This document shows positions 59,105 to 64,000 of a stretch of 64,000 nucleotides of DNA, piece by piece. Location: assembly GCA_032433765.1 (NCBI GenBank), contig JAVIAB010000046.1, forward strand, positions 58,098,000-58,161,999, given 5' to 3'. Within the stretch, counting starts at the first letter, position 1. The number at the start of each line of letters is the position of its first letter. The notes below the pieces were generated by a model. The model did not search any database. It was not told where the DNA came from and saw only the letters and a program-made list of their open reading frames with translations. Origin of the DNA: Megaustenia siamemsis (Eukaryota > Mollusca > Gastropoda > Stylommatophora > Ariophantidae). Both the position numbers and the translations under genes were made by a program.

Positions 59105-60635
59105 ACCCAGAGGAGATTGTTGGGAGATGTTTGTGGAGTCTGCTGGGAGATGTTTGTGGAGACTATTGGGAGGTGTTTATAGAGACTGTTGGGACGTGTT
59201 AGTGGAGACTGCTGGGAGGTGTTTGTGGAGACTGTTGGGAGGTGTTAGTAGAGACTGCTGGGAGGTGTTAGTGGAGACTGTTGGGACATGTTAGTGGAGA
59301 CTGCTGGGAGGTGTTAGTGGAGACTGTTGGGACATGTTAGTGGAGACTGCTGGGAGGTGTTAGTGGAGACTGTTGGGACATGTTAGTGGAGACTGCTGGG
59401 AGGTGTTAGTGGAGACTGTTGGGACGTGTTAGTGGAGACTGTTGGGACATGTTAGTGGAGACTGCTGGAGGTGTTAGTGGAGACTGTTGGGACGTGTTAG
59501 TGGAGACTGTTGGGACGTGTTAGTAGAGACTGCTGGGAGGTGTTAGTGGAGACTGTTGGGACATGTTAGTGGAGACTGCTGGGAGGTGTTAGTGGAGACT
59601 GTTGGGAGGTGTTAGTGGAGACTGTTGGGAGGTGTTAGTGGAGACTGTTGGGAGGTGTTAGTGGAGACTGTTGGGACATGTTAGTGGAGACTGCTGGGAG
59701 GTGTTTGTGGAGACTGTTGGGACATGTTAGTGGAGACTGTTGGGACATGTTAGTGGAGACTGCTGGGAGGTGTTAGTGGAGACTGTTGGGACATGTTAGT
59801 GGAGACTGCTGGGAGGTGTTTGTGGAGACTGTTGGGACGTGTTAGTGGAGACTGTTGGGACATGTTAGTGGAGACTGCTGGGAGGTGTTTGTGGAGACTG
59901 TTGGGACGTGTTAGTGGAGACTGTTGGGACATGTTAGTGGAGACTGCTGGGAGGTGTTTGTGGAGACTGTTGGGACGTGTTAGTGGAGACTGTTGGGACA
60001 TGTTAGTGGAGACTGCTGGGAGGTGTTTATGGAGACTGTTGGGACGTGTTAGTGGAGACTGTTGGGACATGTTAGTGGAGACTGCTGGGAGGTGTTAGTG
60101 GAGACTGTTGGGACATGTTAGTGGAGACTGTTGGGACGTGTTAGTGGAGACTGTTGGGAGGTGTTAGTGGAGACTGTTGGGACGTGTTAGTGGAGACTGT
60201 TGGGACGTGTTAGTGGAGACTGTTGGGACATGTTAGTGGAGACTGTTGGGACATGTTAGTGGAGACTGTTGGGACGTGTTAGTGGAGACTGTTGGGACAT
60301 GTTAGTGGAGACTGTTGGGATGTGTTAGTGGAGACTGTTGGGAGGTGTTAGTGGAGACTGTTGGGACGTGTTAGTGGAGACTGTTGGGACGTGTTAGTGG
60401 AGACTGTTGAGAGGTGTTAGTGGAGACTGTTGGGACATGTTAGTGGAGACTGCTGGGAGGTGTTAGTGGAGACTGTTGGGACATGTTAGTGGAGACTGCT
60501 GGGAGGTGTTTGTGGAGACTGTTGGGACGTGTTAGTGGAGACTGCTGAGAGGTGTTTGTGGAGACTGTTGGGACGTGTTAGTGGAGACTGTTGGGAGTTG
60601 TTTCTGGAGACTGCTGGGAGGTGTTTGTGGAGAAT
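59105..60635 (+). repeat. Minisatellite J, 23-bp unit, about 66 copies (intron 7)
   Basis: The unit is GTTAGTGGAGACTGTTGGGA plus CAT, CGT or GGT. The ordered alternation CAT / GCTGGGAGGTGTTTGTGG / CGT at 59793-60060 makes a 69-bp trimer that also generates a 23-residue repeat in open frames on both strands (59793-60098 plus, 60070-59750 minus). It is G-rich on the + strand. Confidence 0.95.
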
Positions 60636-60645
60636 GGTTAAAAAA

Positions 60646-61966
60646 AAGACCTATCACTACATGATGCACAGGTCAGACCACCTTTCACTACATGATACAC
60701 AGGTCAGACCACCTTTCACTACATGATGCACAGGTCAGACCACCTTTCACTACATGATGCACAGGTTAGACCTATCACTACATGATGCACAGGTCAGACC
60801 TGTCACTACATGATGCACAGGTCAGACCTATCCCTACATGATGCACAGATCAGACCTTTCACTACATGATGCACAGGTCAGACCTATCACTACATGATGC
60901 ACAGGTCAGACCTTTCACTACATGATGCACAGGTCAGACCTATCACTACATGATGCACAGGTCAGACCTATCACTACATGATGCACAGATCAGACCTATC
61001 ACTACATGATGCACAGATCAGACCTATCACTACATGATGCACAGATCAGACCTATCACTACATGATGCACAGGTCACACCTATCACTACATGATGCACAG
61101 GTGAGACCTATCACTACATGATGCACAGATCAGACCTATCACTACATGATGCACAGATCAGACCTATCACTACATGATGCACAGGTGAGACCTATCACTA
61201 CATGATGCACAGGTCAGACCTATCACTACATGATGCACAGATCAGATCTATCACTACATGATGCACAGGTCAGACCTATCACTACATGATGCACAGATCA
61301 GACCTATCACTACATGATGCACAGATCAGACCTATCACTACATGATGCACAAATCAGACCTATCACTACATGATGCACAGATCAGACCTATCACTACATG
61401 ATGCACAAATCAGACCTATCACTACATGATGCACAGATCAGACCTATCACTACATGATGCACAAATCAGACCTATCACTACATGATGCACAGATCAGACC
61501 TATCACTACATGATGCACAGATCAGACCTATCACTACATGATGCACAGGTCAGACCTTTCACTACATGATGCACAGGTCAGACCTATCACTACATGATGC
61601 ACAGGTCAGACCTATCACTACATGATGCACAGATCAGACCTATCACTACATGATGCACAGATCAGACCTATCACTACATGATGCACAGATCAGACCTATC
61701 ACTACATGATGCACAGGTGAGACCTATCACTACATGATGCACAGGTCAGACCTATCACTACATGATGCACAGATCAGATCTATCACTACATGATGCACAG
61801 GTCAGACCTATCACTACATGATGCACAGATCAGACCTATCACTACATGATGCACAGATCAGACCTATCACTACATGATGCACAGGTGAGACCTATCACTA
61901 CATGATGCACAAATCAGACCTATCACTACATGATGCACAAATCAGACCTATCACTACATGATGCAC
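60646..61966 (+). repeat. Minisatellite K, 28-bp unit, about 47 copies (intron 7)
   Basis: The unit is CTATCACTACATGATGCACA followed by GGTCAGAC, with AGATCAGAC, AAATCAGAC and GGTGAGAC variants. It follows array J with only about 10 bp between (AATGGTTAAAAAAAAGAC). It ends at TTATCCCCC. Confidence 0.95.
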
Positions 61967-61970
61967 TTAT

Positions 61971-61994
61971 CCCCCCCCCCCTCCTCCTCCTCAG
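61971..61994 (+). promoter_or_regulatory. Strong polypyrimidine tract with CAG (candidate alternative 3' splice site)
   Basis: A run of about 11 C, then CTCCTCCTCCTCAG, ends at 61994. As a pyrimidine tract it is better than that of the exon 8 acceptor at 62241. It could be a decoy or the acceptor of a small cassette exon (see 61995-62036). Confidence 0.4.
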
Positions 61995-62036
61995 AGATTT
62001 TTGACTGTACCATGGATTGAATTCATGTTAGTTGGA
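61995..62036 (+). CDS. Candidate 42-nt cassette exon in intron 7 (speculative)
   Basis: Between the CTCCTCCTCCTCAG acceptor (to 61994) and a consensus donor GTATGT (62037-62042) lie 42 bases. They are open in phase 0, the phase of intron 7, and encode RFLTVPWIEFMLVG. Inclusion would add 14 residues between exon 7 (SFQE) and exon 8 (VSNL) without shifting the frame. No family homology supports the residues, and M1 enzymes vary in length here. It could easily be chance. Confidence 0.2.
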
Positions 62037-62241
62037 GTATGTCAGTTTCTTTTCTGTTTGGCCACCCTACCTGCACAATTAATATAAATATCAGAAAATA
62101 TGTATCTTTGATAGATATTTTACCATTCTGAACTAATTTTACATTTCTGAACTATGTAGAGACCCACATTTTTGGTAAATTATAGAATAAATGCTTCACT
62201 TACTTGCGATATCTCAACTTTTTGGCTATTATTAACCACAG

Positions 62242-62429
62242 GTTAGCAATTTGCCGCCACATCTTACTGTGTCAAAGGTCATGGATACATGGACTAAGCA
62301 GATGGGTTTTCCTGTTGTCACGGTGACAAGGCAGGGTGGAAAGTTGCACTTATCTCAGAAAAGATTTCTGTTAAATTCACCTACGGAAGGAAGCGGTGCC
62401 ACAGATCAAAAATATGAGTCTCCATTTGG
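62242..62429 (+). CDS. M1 aminopeptidase exon 8: end of catalytic domain
   Basis: The acceptor AACCACAG ends at 62241; the polypyrimidine tract is poor for a used site. The exon reads VSNLPPHLTVSKVMDTWTKQ, then MGFPVVTV, matching v..iM.tWt.q.GfPv.tV of M1 enzymes. After a low-similarity QKRFLLNSPTEGS linker it ends ESPFG. The best donor is GG|GTATGA at 62429/62430, phase 2, which would complete a Gly codon in the next exon beyond 64000, where the family usually has a W.(I/V)P block. The frame remains open to 62454 if unspliced. Residues 441-502 are encoded. Confidence 0.9.
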
Positions 62430-62715
62430 GTATGACTGTCAGTTTTTATTTTAACTAATTTTTTTTTCTTAGAAACTGTAATGTAGTAAAAAAAATTTTT
62501 TTTTGGAGTAACATTTTAAAATAGTTTGTGTATTTTATGTTTTGTGGGTTACTGTATGTCTCTACCATTTAAAAATATGCTGTTAAAAAATAAATTATGC
62601 TCCTATCATTTTCAAAATTAAACTGTATTTCTTCTACAAATTTGATTCATTATCTGGTCGCATGTTCTCTGCAGAATGTTGCACTCATCCTCTTTAGCTG
62701 GAATGACCTAAGTTA
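62430..62715. other. Start of intron 8, no feature recognised
   Basis: AT-rich sequence with several T and A runs. I see no gene or repeat before the 22-bp array. Confidence 0.5.
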
Positions 62716-62718
62716 CAG

Positions 62719-64000
62719 TGATGCAAATGAGACCCTTATATGACACAAATGAGGCCCTTATATGATGCAAATGAGGCCCTTATATGATGCAAATGAGGCC
62801 CTTATATGATGCAAATGAGGCCCTTATATGACACAAATGAGGCCCTTATATGACACAAATGAGGCCCTTATATGATGCAAATGAGGCCCTTATATGACAC
62901 AAATGAGGCCCTTATATGATGCAAATGAGGCCCTTATATGATGCAAATGAGGCCCTTATATGATGCAAATGAGGCCCTTATATGACACAAATGAGGCCCT
63001 TATATGATGCAAATGAGGCCCTTATATGATGCAAATGAGGCCCTTATATGATGCAAATGAGGCCCTTATATGATGCAAATGAGGCCCTTATATGATGCAA
63101 ATGATGCCCTTATATGATACAAATGAGGCCCTTAAATGACACAAATGAGGCCCTTATATGATACAAATGAGGCCCTTATATGATACAAATGAGGCCCTTA
63201 TATGACACAAATGAGGCCCTTATATGATACAAATGAGACCCTTATGTGACGCAAATGAGACCCTTATATGATACAAATGAGGCCCTTAAATGACACAAAT
63301 GAGGCCCTTAAATGACACAAATGAGGCCCTTAAATGACACAAATGAGGCCCTTATATGATGCAAATGAGGCCCTTAAATGACACAAATGAGGCCCTTAAA
63401 TGATACAAATGAGGCCTTTATATTATGCAAATGAGACCCTTATATGATGCAAATGAGGCCCTTACATGACACAAATGAGGCCCTTATATGATACAAATGA
63501 GGCCCTTATATGATACAAATGAGGCCCTTATATGATACAAATGAGGCCCTTATATGATGCAAATGAGGCCCTTATATGATGCAAATGAGAACCTTATATG
63601 ACACAAATGAGGCCCTTAAATGACACAAATGAGGCCCTTATATGATACAAATGAGGCCCTTATATGATACAAATGAGGCCCTTATATGACACAAATGAGG
63701 CCCTTATATGATACAAATGAGACCCTTATGTGACGCAAATGAGACCCTTATATGATACAAATGAGGCCCTTAAATGACACAAATGAGGCCCTTAAATGAC
63801 ACAAATGAGGCCCTTATATGATGCAGATAAGACCCTTATATGATACAAATGAGACCCTTATGTGACACAAATGAGGTCCTTATATGATACAAATGAGGCC
63901 CTTAAATGACACAAATGAGGCCCTTATATGATGCAAATGAGGCCCTTATATGACACAAATGAGGCCCTTATATGATGCAAATGAGGCCCTTATATGATGC
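62719..64000 (+). repeat. Minisatellite L, 22-bp unit, about 58 copies, running off the window (intron 8)
   Basis: The unit is GATGCAAATGAGGCCCTTAT plus AT, with GACAC, GATAC and GACGC variants and TTAAATG/TTATATG alternates. About 20 units contain the perfect octamer ATGCAAAT, and most contain CCTTATATGA, one base from a CArG box. The array continues past 64000. Confidence 0.95.

Larger units (their letters stand above)
1..62429 (+). other. Partial gene: M1-family zinc aminopeptidase (ERAP/LNPEP/APN-like), 8 exons
   Basis: This is the only host gene I can support. Eight exons splice in consistent phase into about 1,508 nt (about 502 residues, numbered here from the first complete codon at base 2). 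The domain order is the M1 N-terminal beta domain (residues 1-221) and then the M1 catalytic domain (222-502 and beyond). Visible active-site elements are GAMEN (272-276), HELAH (308-312), the third zinc ligand E331 in NEGF, and Y394 in SYDKG. The family removes N-terminal residues from peptides. Sequons NLT, NIS, NSS, NIS and NAT suggest an extracellular or ER-lumenal enzyme. The phrases VTLLEFY, KQDL, SYDKG and YLQKHKY recall the oxytocinase subfamily (ERAP1/ERAP2/LNPEP), but aminopeptidase N, ENPEP or TRHDE relatives cannot be excluded. The N-terminal anchor and the C-terminal ERAP1_C-like domain lie outside the window. Coding bases are only about 2.4% of the window. Confidence 0.93.

Noticed and set aside
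59750..60098. 101- and 106-codon frames in the 23-bp array
   Set aside because: A 69-bp trimer keeps three frames open, and sense and antisense are equally open. No homology.
62719..64000. CRISPR-like regular 22-bp pattern
   Set aside because: Pure head-to-tail units without spacers; a minisatellite.

Overview
The window is a piece of an animal (metazoan) nuclear genome. It holds most of the catalytic half of one split gene, a zinc-dependent M1 (gluzincin) aminopeptidase on the + strand. Everything else is intron, packed with minisatellites, non-LTR retrotransposon (LINE) fragments, SINE-like elements and one hairpin-shaped insertion. The gene has no promoter, start codon, stop codon or poly(A) signal inside the window: exon 1 runs off the left edge and the gene continues past the right edge. 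I see eight exons (1-390, 7325-7598, 49281-49401, 52489-52643, 53685-53801, 55690-55821, 57899-58030, 62242-62429). Together they give about 1.5 kb of uninterrupted coding sequence, about 502 residues, with consistent splice phases, GT donors and AG acceptors. The predicted protein keeps the GAMEN exopeptidase motif, the HEXXH-x18-E zinc site and the catalytic tyrosine. It also has several N-glycosylation sequons, so it is probably an active secretory-pathway ectoenzyme. It looks most like the oxytocinase (ERAP/LNPEP) branch, but this is judged by eye.

Layout. Intron 1 (391-7324) holds a 47-bp array touching the donor, a LINE reverse transcriptase (RT) remnant that seeded a 27-bp array, two and a bit tandem copies of a 1,646-bp block carrying a foldback insertion, a LINE 3' end, and a reverse-strand LINE inside a 20-bp minisatellite. 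Intron 2 (7599-49280, about 41.7 kb) holds an AT-rich 18/16-bp array, two reverse-strand LINE fragments, and a giant array of about 37 kb (about 900 units of 41 bp, 11.6-48.74 kb) with nested higher-order structure. Intron 3 has 22-bp and 48-bp arrays separated by a LINE tail and a tRNA-derived SINE. Introns 4 to 8 contain 44-, 40-, 41-, about 55-, 26-, 23-, 28- and 22-bp arrays plus a decayed RNase H LINE fragment.

Organism. Long repeat-rich introns, RTE-like LINEs, tRNA-derived SINEs and a Penelope-like hairpin sequence point to an invertebrate, possibly a mollusc or other lophotrochozoan. That placement is low-confidence inference. I found no bacterial, phage or CRISPR content.

The unusual feature is the density of minisatellites: every visible intron carries at least one array, while the short exons between them remain clean, in frame and catalytically complete. 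Several arrays appear to have been born from LINE coding sequence.
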